Of a DNA stretch of 64,000 nucleotides, positions 49,758-60,595 are shown piece by piece. The notes below the pieces were generated by a model, which saw only the letters and a program-made list of their open reading frames with translations, ran no database searches and had not been told where the DNA came from. A program made the position numbers and the translations under genes. The DNA comes from Methyloceanibacter sp963798815. GTDB lineage: Bacteria; Pseudomonadota; Alphaproteobacteria; Rhizobiales; Methyloligellaceae. Each line of letters starts with the position of its first letter. Position 1 is the stretch's first letter. Location: the NCBI GenBank assembly GCA_963798815.1, contig CAWCUW010000003.1, forward strand, positions 918,124 to 982,123, in the 5' to 3' direction.

Positions 49758-49775
49758 CCTCGCGCGAGGCTTTTT
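49758..49775 (+). promoter_or_regulatory. Palindrome with T-run covering the argG ribosome-binding site
   Basis: The 12-base palindrome CCTCGCGCGAGG (49758-49769) followed by C and T5 ends two bases before the argG ATG and includes the likely GAGG ribosome-binding site. It could fold into a short hairpin that hides the site. Whether it regulates is unknown. Confidence 0.3.
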
Positions 49776-49777
49776 CC

Positions 49778-50998
<1,221 letters not shown>

Positions 50999-51003
50999 GG
51001 CCC

Positions 51004-52074
51004 ATGGCTTGGCCTGACAGACGATTGCTCGATTTGTTCGGCGTGGAGCTGCCGATCGTGCAGGCGCCGATGGCGAACTCCACGGCCGTGGATATGGCGG
51101 TCGCGGTGGCGGACGCGGGCGGGCTCGGATCGTTCCCTTGCGCCGGCTTGAGCGACGATAAAGTCCGTGAGGGCGTCGCGGCGATCAGGTCGCGGACGCG
51201 CAGGCCGATCAATCTCAACTTCTTTTGCCACGCCGAGCCTGAGCAGGACCTAGGGCGCGAGGCGGCGTGGCTCGACCGGCTTGCGCCATACTACGCCGAG
51301 CTTGGCGTGGAGCCGCCCAAGCCCCCGCTCAAAGCCACGATCTATCGCTTCACCGAAGCGACGTGCGTCGTGGTCGAGGAATTGCGGCCGGAGGTGGTGA
51401 GCTTCCATTTCGGCTTGCCTGCGCCCGAGCTGGTCCAGCGGGTGAAGCGGGCGGGATGCAAAGTCATCTGCTCGGCGACGACGCGCCGCGAAGCTTTATG
51501 GCTCGCCGAGCGCGGCGTCGATGCCATCATCGCCCAAGGCGCCGAAGCCGGCGGACATCGCGGCATGTTCATCGAGACCGATGTCGCCACGCAGATCGGC
51601 ACGTTCGCACTGGTGCAGCAGATCGCCGAGGCGGTGAAACTGCCGGTGATCGCCGCGGGCGGCATCGGCGATGGGCGCGGTATCGCGGCGTCGTTTGCTC
51701 TCGGTGCTGCCGGCGTGCAGATCGGCACCGCCTATCTCTGCTGTCCCGAGGCCACCACCTCGGCCTTGCACAGGCAGGCGCTCGCCGAGCCTGGCCGCGA
51801 GACGGTGATCGCCGACATGTTGAGCGGGCGGCCGGCCCGCGGCATCCTCAATCGCTTCATCAAAGAGCAGGGGCCGATCAATCCGGCCCACCCGGCCTAT
51901 CCCTTCGCCACACCGGCGCTCGCGCCGCTGCGCAAGGCGGCCGAAGCGAAGGGCTCGGGCGATTTCTCCTGGTTCTGGTCGGGGCAGGGGGCGGTGCCCC
52001 CTTCAGGCATCGGCGCCGGTGAGCTGACGCGGAAGCTCGCCGAGGAGGCTGAAGCCTGTCTCAGGTCGCGCTAG
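51004..52074 (+). CDS. Nitronate monooxygenase-like flavoprotein
   Basis: A 356-residue TIM-barrel FMN enzyme of the 2-nitropropane dioxygenase family, oxidising nitronates. Landmarks are P-I-V-Q-A-P-M-A at the first strand, G-G-L-G-S-F, the I-I-A-Q-G-A-E-A-G-G-H-R-G flavin-binding motif with the catalytic-type His, and V-I-A-A-G-G-I-G-D-G-R-G. The physiological substrate may differ from nitroalkanes. It follows argG closely. Confidence 0.92.
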   Translation: MAWPDRRLLDLFGVELPIVQAPMANSTAVDMAVAVADAGGLGSFPCAGLSDDKVREGVAAIRSRTRRPINLNFFCHAEPEQDLGREAAWLDRLAPYYAELGVEPPKPPLKATIYRFTEATCVVVEELRPEVVSFHFGLPAPELVQRVKRAGCKVICSATTRREALWLAERGVDAIIAQGAEAGGHRGMFIETDVATQIGTFALVQQIAEAVKLPVIAAGGIGDGRGIAASFALGAAGVQIGTAYLCCPEATTSALHRQALAEPGRETVIADMLSGRPARGILNRFIKEQGPINPAHPAYPFATPALAPLRKAAEAKGSGDFSWFWSGQGAVPPSGIGAGELTRKLAEEAEACLRSR

Positions 52075-52084
52075 CGTCCGCCCA

Positions 52085-54077
52085 TCAAGCCACGGCGCGT
52101 GCCGCGGCCGGGGTGGCGCCGGCGTTGACTTCCGGCAAGTCGCACAGGCCGCCGCCGAGATAGAGGTGATGCCAAAGCTGGGTGGCGACGACGCCGCCCA
52201 ACCCCAAGCTCGAAAACTTGCCGAGTTCCTTCTTGTCCTCGCCTCGCGCCATCGCCGCGCAATCCTGGGCGACGGCCGTCGCGTCGAAATAGCCGGTCCG
52301 CGCCAAGCTCTCCGGGCTCAACAAATCGCGCACGAAGGCGGGCGGATGGGCGAGAAAAGTCTCGGCGTGCGGCGCCCGGAACATGAGCTTGGGCCGCTCG
52401 GCGACCGACTTCGGCAGCACGCGACCCGCAGCCTGGCGCAACAGATATTTGTCCTTGAGGAAGCCGCGCAGCTTGTAGCGGGGATGCAGGCGCGCGGCGA
52501 GCGCGATCACATTCTCGTCGAGGAACGGGTAACGCGTCTCGACGCTGTTAGCCATGGCCACGCGGTCGCCTTTCTGACTGAGCAAGAGCCCGGCGAGCTG
52601 GACTTTGTAGCCGAGATAGAGCGAGCGGTTTAGCGGATGCCAGCGGCGCATGCGATCGAGGTCGAGTCCGAGATCCTCGTAAGCCACATGGCCGCCAAGC
52701 TCTTCCCGCATGCCGGCGCTGTAGTAGCGCGTGCGCGCGGTCGCCACGAGATTGTAAAGAATCGATTGCGCGTGCGGACCGCCGATCAGGCCATCGACAT
52801 GGGCGAGCTCCCCAAAGGAGACATTCGGCGCCGCCCATTTGCGCGCCACGCGGCTGATCGCCGTGCTCGGGCGGAACGCATCGCCGATATCGAGCAGGCG
52901 CGCGGCCTCGCGAATCTTGAACCAAAAATAGCCGGCGAAGCCTTCGTCGGCGCCTTCGCCCGTCAGCACCACCTTGTAACCCTGCCGGCGCACTTCGCGG
53001 GAGAGCGCGAACAGCGCCGCGCAAGAGGTATCGAGCACGGGGCACTCGGCGGCGGCGACCAGGGGAGCATAGGCGTCGGCGATGAGACCCGGTCCGGCCT
53101 CGACGACGGTCGGACGACCGCCGCCGATCGCTTGCGCCGCCTCCACCGCTTCCCGCAATTCGTCCAACGCGGGGTCGGTTACGCGCACGGTAAAGCTCGG
53201 TAATGCACGGCCCGCCACGCGCGCGGCGGTCGCCAATACATAGGCGGAATCCACGCCGCCGCTGAGATAGCCGACCACGGGCACGTCGGCGCGGAGCCTA
53301 ACCTCCACCGCGCGCGCAAAGGTTTGCTCGAAGGCGTCGATGGCGGCAGAACTCGGATGGATTGTCCTCATCGCCCCAATCGGGAAAATCGAAGTCCCAA
53401 TATTTGCACTCGACCGGCTCGGCCACGCCGCCGTCGGCACGGAACGCGATCTTCACATAATGTCCCGGCGCGATCGCTTGCACGCCCTGGAACATGGTGC
53501 GCCTTCCGCCGAGCGCGAAGAAGGTGAAGAGATGGTCGAGCCCGCGCGGATCGGCCCGCGGCGCGACGGCCCCCGAAGCGATCAGCGCCTTGATCTCGGA
53601 GCCGAAATAGAGGCTGTCGCCCTGCCGCGACATGAACAGGGGACAGATGCCCACGCGATCGCGCGCAAGCAGCACGATGCGGCGGCGCAGGTCGACGAGC
53701 GAAAAGGCGAATTGACCTTGCAGGCGGTGGATGAACTCCTCGCCGTATTCCTCATAGAGATGAACGATCACTTCGACATCGGTGCTCGTCGCGAAGACAT
53801 GCCCCTTGGCTTGCAGCTCGAGCTTCAGTTCGGGGTGATCGAACAGCTCTCCATTGCAGATGACGACGATGGTGCGGTCCTCGTTGAAGATGGGCTGCTG
53901 CCCATTGTCGAGGCCGACGATGCTGAGACGGCGATGGGCAAGGCCGATGCCTGGGGCGACGAGGAAGCCATCGTCATCCGGCCCGCGGTGCCACAACGCA
54001 TCCGCCATACGCTGCAGCATCACCCGATCGGGCCGTGCGCGGCCCCTAAGATCGATCACACCAGCCAAACCGCACAT
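52085..54077 (-). CDS. asnB: Asparagine synthetase, glutamine-hydrolysing (frameshifted in this sequence)
   Basis: A class II amidotransferase, 663 residues after repair. The N-terminal glutaminase starts M-C-G-L-A-G-V-I with Cys2 as nucleophile and has H-R-G-P-D-D; the synthetase domain has the ATP pyrophosphatase motif G-Y-L-S-G-G-V-D-S-A. An extra T at about 53350-53351 splits the domains; removing one base joins N-P-S-E-S-A-A-I-D-A-F-E. Such asnB copies are common in O-antigen and capsule clusters, where they may amidate a sugar acid, and this one lies just before the polysaccharide region, so the acceptor may not be free aspartate. Confidence 0.93.
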
Positions 54078-54099
54078 GGACGCCTCCCTCGCGCAAATT

Positions 54100-54133
54100 G
54101 CTAGGCGCGCACTATCTGCTAGGCGTCGCTATT
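54100..54133. repeat. 18-bp direct repeat before asnB
   Basis: GCTAGGCG occurs at 54100-54107 and again at 54118-54125, each followed within a few bases by CTAT, 23-50 bases upstream of the asnB start. Possible operator. Confidence 0.3.
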
Positions 54134-54192
54134 CGGGGCGATGCAGTGCAGGTTTGTTAGACGCGGCCGAAGCCTTCCCCAGTCCCTAAGGT

Positions 54193-54230
54193 AACGTGAC
54201 CCCGCCAGAGACGACGAGCACGGTCACGTT
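54193..54230. promoter_or_regulatory. 9-bp inverted repeat in the asnB-bicupin gap
   Basis: AACGTGACC (54193-54201) and GGTCACGTT (54222-54230) form a perfect dyad with a 20-base spacer. It lies between the bicupin stop (54297) and the asnB start (54077). No T-run follows on either strand, so a regulator site is likelier than a terminator. Confidence 0.4.
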
Positions 54231-54241
54231 CTATGGGCTAG

Positions 54242-54260
54242 CTTACGCGTAACTTACGCG
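54242..54260. repeat. 11-bp direct repeat CTTACGCG
   Basis: CTTACGCG at 54242-54249 and 54253-54260, spaced one helical turn apart, adjacent to the dyad above. Suggests cooperative binding of a protein upstream of asnB. Confidence 0.3.
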
Positions 54261-54296
54261 ACTGTGACTAGGTTATTTTGCCCGGCAGATAAGGCC

Positions 54297-55452
54297 TTAT
54301 TCGGGCATGATTACCGCGTCTTTGGGGAATTTGGCGAAGACGCTTTCCGGCACGCCGAAATTGGTGGAGAGCAGGAGATCCGGGTTGGCGGCCATCCAGC
54401 CGGTGATGGAGATCGATTCATAACTACCGTTGTTGAACACGGCGACCATCTCGAGCTCGTCGCTGCCGGTGTTCTCGATATAGTGGCCGTAGCCCTGCGG
54501 CACGTAACCGACATCGCCGGCGGCAAACTCGTCGGTTCGCGCCCGGCCGTGGCTGCCGAATACGGTCATCCGCCCGGTGCCTCTGATGTAGTACTGCCAT
54601 TCGGCGGCGTGCGGGTGCCAGTGCAGCTCGCGCAATCCGCCCGGCTCGATAATCAGCAGCGCGCCGGTCATGGTGGTGGAGATCGGGAACTCGGTGGCGG
54701 AAACGCGCCGCAACGTGCCGCCCACGAATGTCTCGGGCTTGGCGGCAAGCAGCCGGTAGCGATGCGTCAGCGGCGGCTCGTTCAGTGAGCCGGGCGCAGG
54801 GTCTTGTGGCAGCGCCGGCGGCACCGGCCCGGTGGCGATGTAGACTTCCTTCTTGGGAAAATTGGCGAAGGTCGAAGCGGGCAGGCCGAAATTCCTGGCA
54901 AGCACTTCGGGCGGCGTGTGGCCGAGCCAGTCGGTGATGCGAGAAGGTGCCGAATTCCGAGAAATAGCCGTTGTCGAACACGAGGAGGAAGGTGCAGGTG
55001 CCGGGGCCGAAGCCTTGGATCGAATGGCCGTGGCCGCGCGGGAAGTACCAGACATCGCCCGGGCCGAAGTCGACGATCTCGCATTGGCCGATCGGATCGA
55101 TGGTGGTGACCCGGCAATTGCCCTCGAGCACATAGGCCCATTCGGCGGCATTGGCGTGCCAGTGCAGCTCGCGCAAGGCGCCCGGCTCGAGCGTCATGTA
55201 GACCCCGGCGAGCTTCTCCGACACCGGGAAGCCGGTGACGTTCGCCTCCTTGGCGGTGCCGCCGTTGAATTGCTCGGTCTTCTGCGCGCCAAGCGGAAAG
55301 CGGAACGAGGGAAGCTCTGGGCCGTCGAGAGGGGCAGGCGCCGGACCGTAAGGAGGTTGCCGCGACTCACTGCTGAGCGCGGCGGTGTTCCACAAAAAAC
55401 CGCCCATCGCCACACCTCCTCCAATCATACCGCGCCGGGTTATCTCGACCAT
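54297..55452 (-). CDS. Oxalate-decarboxylase-like bicupin (frameshifted in this sequence)
   Basis: A manganese-type bicupin, 384 residues after repair. The N-terminus T-R-R-G-M-I-G-G-G-V-A-M-G-G is a good Tat export signal. Cupin 1 carries E-L-H-W-H-A-N-A-A-E-W with a later G-H-G-H; cupin 2 carries E-L-H-W-H-P-H-A-A-E-W with Y-G-H-Y, the metal ligands of the oxalate decarboxylase family. An extra base at 54939 interrupts the frame; removing it restores F-S-I-T-D-W-L-G-H-T-P-P-E-V-L. Members decarboxylate oxalate to formate, or oxidise it. The start at 55452 fits the Tat signal. Confidence 0.88.
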
Positions 55453-55582
55453 GGCAAAGTCCCCAAGCAAAAGCGCTTAGACATCCGGCCAGACTTTGCT
55501 TCAGGATTGCTAAGGAAGGCTTTAATCGGGGGTGGGCCAAGCCTTGGCGAACTCGAAGCGGCAATGGCAGGCTCGATCTGCG

Positions 55583-56776
55583 TCAGCGCCGCGCAAGGCT
55601 TGCGGTTGGTTTGCTCGATGCCGCGAACAGCTCGTCATAAAGCGCGCGGTATTTGGCAACGCAGGCATCGAGGGTGAAATTCGTCGCCATTCTCTCACGT
55701 CCCGCCTTGCCGAGTTTGCGGCGCAACGTCGGATCTTGCGCCACGCGCAGCAGCGCGGCGGCGAGCGCGGCAGGGTCGGCGGGCGGAACCACGAAACCCG
55801 TTTGCCCATCGACAACCGCCTCGGCATTGCCGCCGACGTCGGTCACGATCATCGGCAGCCCCGCGCGCATCAATTCGAGAATCGCGTTGGAGAAACCCTC
55901 ATTGGCGCGCGACGGCAGCACGCCGAAATCGGCCGCTTCAAGCAAGCGGCCGACGTCGAAGCGCCGTCCGAGGAAGCGGAGATTGCCGGCGAGCCCCTTG
56001 ACGGCGGCGAATTCTCGAGTTCCGGCCCTAGATCGTTGTCGGCTCCGACACAGAGCATCTGCCAAGCGGGCGGCAGCTTCGGCGCCGCGAGCGCAAGCGC
56101 CTCGATCAGGTCGCGATGACCCTTGTAGCGAATCAGATTGGCGACGACGACGCCGATCAGAGCATTCGCGTCGAGATCGAGCGTCGCACGCGCTTCGCCC
56201 TTGTTCTGCGCGCGAGCCGATGGCTCGATACCGTTATAGATCAGACGCAGCTTCGCCTCGGGAACGCCCTCTTCCATCAGCTCGCGCAGAATGGCGCGGC
56301 AATTGCCGACGATCGCCGTCATGCGGGAATGTAACAGGCGTTCGATATGCCGCGCGCCCATCCAGTTCTGCTGATAATGCGCGAGACTTCTCCGGCTCAT
56401 GATCTTGATAGGGATCTGGGCGGCCATGGCCACCGGCGTGCCGAGGAGATAGGGACCCGGCAGGAAGAAATGCGCGAGCTGCGGGCGCCATTGCCGCGCA
56501 AAGGCGTAAAGTGCCGAGCAGTCTAGTCCGGCCTGCAGCGGATAGAGAAGACGTTGCTCGCGCCGGTTGGCGAGCCGCGAAGCAGCGAGCACGCGCACGC
56601 CGGCTTGCTCCAATTCCACGGCCCTCGGTCCGCGTTCGGCGAGGCAAAAGACGGCGATATCCAAGCCGGCTTCGGTTAGGCGCGGGAGGACGGTCACCAG
56701 GTGCGGATTCGGTGCCGCCATATCCCAGCGTCTCGGCGACGATCAGGATACGGCGCTCGGGCGCTGCGTTGAGCAT
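55583..56776 (-). CDS. Glycosyltransferase, GT4 family (frameshifted in this sequence)
   Basis: A GT-B fold glycosyltransferase, 397 residues after repair. The N-terminal E-T-L-G-Y-G-G-T-E binds the acceptor side, and the C-terminal donor-binding part has E-G-F-S-N-A-I-L-E-L-M-R-A-G-L-P-M-I (E-X7-E motif). An extra base at about 56705 and a missing A near 56010-56015 break the frame; both corrections together keep the codon number. It lies between the bicupin and the ABC transporter genes on the same strand and probably adds a sugar to the exported glycan. Confidence 0.87.
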
Positions 56777-56797
56777 GGGAGGTCAGGCCCCCGGGCC

Positions 56798-57629
56798 TTA
56801 GAACTGACGATTCGCGCGCTTGCTCCAGCGTTCGATATCCACACCGGCAGGGAGTGTCTCGTCATAATATTTCAGCGCGTCGTCGATTTTGCCGAAATAG
56901 GCGATGCGTCCGGCCTCCAACACCAGGCCATGCGTGCAAATCTCGGTGCAAATCGGCTTGCTGTGCGAGGCGAGCACCAGCGTGCGACATTGGCTGATAT
57001 ATTGCTCAAGGCGTTCTTGCGCCTTCGCTACGAAATATCTGTCGCCCGCGCTGATCCATTCGTCCATCAAGAGGATGTTGGGCACGTGCGCGAACACGAG
57101 CGAGAAAGCCAAGCGCGCGCGCATTCCCGCCGAATAGGTTTGGATCGGGTCGTAAATGGCGTCGCCGAGCTCGGAGAACGCCACGATCTCGGGCAGTTTC
57201 TCGCCAATCTCGCCCAGGGTCATGCCCATCGACAAGCCGCGAAGGTAGACGTTCTCGAGGCCCGTCGCGACGGACCCTTGAAGCCGAAAGAAATGTTGAG
57301 CAGCGCCTGCACCTCACCACGGGTAATGATCACACCGCGCGTTGGGCTGAACGACCCCGCCAGCAGCCGAAGCAAGGTGGTCTTGCCGGCGCCATTGCGG
57401 CCGATGAGGGCCAGGCGATAGCCGTCCTCAATCTCCAAGGTCACATCATCGAGAATGGTCCTCAGCTCTCTGTTGTCTTTCCCGGCGCATAGAACGCGGC
57501 CAACAGCGACAGTGGGTCGGTCGTCAGCGATTTAGCGCCCTTGCGCACCATGGGAATACGCAGCGTGACCCCGCGCAGCGAGATCGAGGTTGATGGGCTT
57601 AGCTCTGGTCCAACGCCATTTAGAGCCAT
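56798..57629 (-). CDS. Polysaccharide ABC transporter ATPase (Wzt-like; frameshifted in this sequence)
   Basis: An ATP-binding protein of about 276 residues. Walker A is G-R-N-G-A-G-K-T-T-L-L, the signature loop is the Wzt/TagH-type T-Y-S-A-G-M-R-A-R-L, Walker B is I-L-L-M-D-E-W, and the switch His follows in A-S-H-S. There is no C-terminal carbohydrate-binding domain as in some Wzt proteins. Frame breaks lie at 57464-57471 and at 57275-57277 (a lost G in a G-run). The start overlaps the permease stop by ten bases, so the two are translationally coupled and form one exporter. Confidence 0.88.
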
Positions 57630-58471
57630 AGCGCCACCGACTCGCGCGTGCGCGCATAGAGGTAGCTGGCGATCAGCCATCCGATTGGCAGCGCGACAAC
57701 GAGAACCGAGATCTCAAACCAAGGGATGGTTCCGTATAGCAGCGGCTCGCGTACCACCTCGATGAAATAGTAGAACGGGTTCAGGTAGATGCATGGCGTC
57801 GACATACGGGCCGCGAATACCGCTATGTGGAATCCAGAGAATTGGCGTGATGAAGAAAACCAAGCGAAGCGAGGAGTGCAGCAGCTCGTCGAGATCGGCA
57901 TAGCGCGTTCCGAGGATCGATACGACGACGCACATCCAAAGAATGTTTGCCAGGACGAGCGGCAACGTCAGCACGACGATCAAGGCTCGGAAGCCCGGCG
58001 GGAGCCGGAGCCATAGGAAAACCAGAACGATGATGACCGCGTTGTGCACGAATAGGATCAGATTGGTCGTCAACAGCTTGAGCAGGAGATCGGTGTAGGT
58101 AATGGCGCCGTCCAGCAAGACGGCCCGGTTGTCGAGAAAGAGCGTGGTGCTCTTGACGATGCTTTGAATAATCAGGAACCAAAGCGTCATGCCGATCGCG
58201 AGATGCGCGAGATAGATGTTGGATCCGCCGGCCAGGATCACGCGGTTGTAAAGCGTGCCGACGGTGACGACAAAGACGCCGGTGCCGACCACGATCCAGA
58301 GCGGGCCAAGCATGGTCGAACGATAGTTGAGCAGGACTCCAAGCCAAGCCGAATAGAGCCAAAATCCATAAGCTTTGGTGCTGCGATAGAGATCGTGGAG
58401 CAGGAGCGCCCATTCCAGCCGGTCGATGGCCGAGAGATTTTGATCGGCAGCTCCGCGGCGGCTCGCGCCAT
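57620..58471 (-). CDS. Polysaccharide ABC transporter permease (Wzm-like; frameshifted in this sequence)
   Basis: An ABC-2 type permease, 283 residues after repair, with about six helices. Family features are Y-R-S-T-M-L-G-P-L-W-I near the start of the first helix, the I-I-Q-S-I-V-K-S-T-T segment, T-R-Y-A-D-L-D-E-L-L-H-S and the closing Y-L-N-P-F-Y-Y-F-I-E-V-V-R-E-P-L-L. An A is missing in an A-run at 58438-58441 and a base is extra near 57788. The protein forms the membrane channel for the glycan with the downstream ATPase. Confidence 0.86.
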
Positions 58472-58787
58472 AAAGGGTATCTGTTCCACTTGGGTCAACG
58501 TCTCGAACCTAGCTTCCTGCCGAGTAGGAGGTCCACGACCGGCGCCCGTTTCCGGCGCTTTGTTGATGAGTTTTCCTCAGCCGCCGGAAAGCGCGATTGG
58601 CCGCCCGATCCCTCCGGCCTGTCGCTTATACACAGTGAGAATGCAAAATGGTCAAGCCATCATTCCGTCGCGCTGAGCGAAGCCGGGTCGTGGCCGGTGG
58701 CGCTGGAGCGTGAATGGACAAGCCGCCTGCGAAAATGCTCTAAATTTGGAGTTTCGGTCTGTGGACGGGTGCCTCCGGGCGGAGCAA
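58472..58787. other. 316-base divergent intergenic region
   Basis: This gap separates the minus-strand exporter genes from the plus-strand glycosyltransferase genes. I see no gene and no clear promoter. It contains a 16-base match to a Tn5-type transposon end (58619-58634) and GC-rich direct repeats (CGGCGC) near 58,540-58,555. Confidence 0.6.
58619..58634 (+). mobile_element. Tn5/IS50-end-like 16-mer
   Basis: CTGTCGCTTATACACA differs at one position from the first 16 bases of the Tn5 mosaic end (CTGTCTCTTATACACA). No transposase gene, partner end or target duplication is visible. It could be a relic, a library-adaptor junction, or chance. Confidence 0.25.
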
Positions 58788-60595
58788 ATGTCACGAATCC
58801 TGAGCTTCAGATTTGACACATTCGGCGATGTCGTCATCGCCAGCTCGCGGTTGCGGGCGTGGAAGCTTAGCGAGTTCTTGCGGGCAGTCCGGGCACCGCG
58901 TGACGATGAACGAAGGCGCGCAGTGCGACGTCTATGTCTGTCAAAAAGTCAGGCCGTTTGCTTCGCTTCGCGCATTGCGAAAGCCGGAGCGCTGGTGGTC
59001 TACGATTTCGACGATCATCTGTTGCTGGAGGGTGCGGAGGGTCACGGCGTTAGGGAGGAAGTCGTCGCCTTCATGAACTTCGGCTGATGTGGTGACGGTC
59101 GGGAGCGAGTATCTCGGCGACGCCGCAAGGAATTTTCATCCCAACATGTTCGTTCTCGAGAATCCCCTCGACATCGAAGTCGGACGAGCTGGTGCGCAAG
59201 CAGCGAGCCGAACTGAAGCGCGTCGGCTGGTTCGGAACTCCAGCCGGCTTGAGCGATCTTCGCGCCATCGAGACGTCCGAGCCGATCGAGACGATCACCC
59301 GCGGAGGCGATATCGAATTCGACTTGAAGAGCATCGACCGAACGCTCACCGTATTCGATCTGCTGTTGCTTCCGGTCGAGCTCAGCGGTGGAATCTGGCC
59401 AAGAACGCGAACCGGATGACGAAAGCGGTGGCTCTCGGGGTCCCGGTGCTCGCCACCGCCACGCCGGCGCATATCGCTGCCGCCGGCGCAGCTCGGTCTC
59501 GACGGTCGTTTTCTGGTGCACGAGGGCGAGGGTTGGGACGACAAGATCGCCGGCCTGCGCCTGGACTTCACTGCCGTGCAGGACGCGATTGGGCGCGCGC
59601 GAGGCAGGGCTATCGAGCTGTTCTCGATGCAACGCATCGCCGGCGACTGGCTCGAGCATATCGAGCGTGCGCTCGACACCAAGGCCGCAGCTTCGGAGCT
59701 GTCCGCCTCGACCGATCAGGCGCTTAACGACGTCGCTCTGGTCACGCTCGCCTACCGCCTGACCGAGCCGCCGTCCTCAGCCGAGCTGGCGGACGCCGGT
59801 TCCTTCGGCAGCCGCCATGACGTGGCGCCGGATGCATCGAGCGACTATCTCGAGCTGTTCGAGAGACTGGGGAAGACGGTCGCGTCGGTCGAGCAAGAGT
59901 GGATCCTGTTCAAGCCGCAAGGCTTCCGCCCCACGCCCGGCTTCGCCGGCGAGGTCAAGCGGGCGTTGCAGCGGGGGCCGCGCGTCCAATGCTTCGTGGT
60001 GAGGAGCCAGGAGACCGGCTTTCCCGCCGATGAGTGGGCCGCCTATGCCAAGGATCTGCGCGGAACGCTTTGCCAGCCGCGCGATCCCGGCATGGTTTTG
60101 GTACGCCGGTCTTGGCTCATGCAGCAGCCTTGGCGCCCGGGGGAATGCTTTAGCTATTGGACTTGGATTTTGCTAGTGCAGGCTCTCAGCGATGGGGTCG
60201 CCGGTGTCGTCTCAACCCCGGTCGTCCTGCGCGACAACGACGCGGCCATCACCAATATCTGCGCTGAATATGCGAGCTGGGCGACGCTGCACGGAGAACG
60301 ACCGGTGGAGTTGCCTTATCCCGACATGCAATGGCGCCGCCTCAGCATCGATGTCCTCGCCGCGCTGGCGGAACGATTGCCTGTGCCTGTCTCGGCGGCG
60401 TTTGCCTGGATAGCGAGCGCTCCCGGCATGGCGCCCCACGGGAAGATCAACACGAGCACCGATGCGCTCGGGCGCATGCAGCAGGAGCTCCGCACGGTTT
60501 ACGCATCGGCGTCGTGGCGGGTGACATCGCCGCTTCGCGCCGCGGCGAAGATTGCCCGCCGCATCGGTGCGCGCGCCCGGGCTGTGAGGTCATGA
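58788..60595 (+). CDS. Large glycosyltransferase (six frameshifts in this sequence)
   Basis: A protein of about 601 residues after repair. The N-terminal third resembles a GT-B glycosyltransferase: M-S-R-I-L-S-F-R-F-D-T-F-G-D-V, G-H-R-V-T, A-L-V-V-Y-D-F-D-D-H-L-L and W-N-L-A-K-N-A-N-R-M-T-K-A-V-A-L-G-V-P-V-L near the donor site. The C-terminal third (from about 59,800) looks like a separate glycan-modifying region without a motif I can name. Frame breaks are near 58887, 58983, 59082, 59179, 59387 and 59485; the corrections give an exact codon number. So many breaks in 600 bases point to poor sequence rather than decay. It is coupled to the next gene by an ATGA overlap. Confidence 0.7.

Larger units (their letters stand above)
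49370..49777. other. 408-base intergenic region upstream of argG
   Basis: No convincing gene is seen. The right third carries the argG promoter (49701-49728) and a palindrome with a T-run just before the argG start (49758-49775). The left part would hold the promoter of the minus-strand 71-residue gene; I see no clear hexamers there. Confidence 0.65.

Noticed and set aside
58626..58634. TTATACACA as a DnaA box or replication origin
   Set aside because: Only one box with one mismatch to consensus, and no AT-rich unwinding region or cluster nearby.
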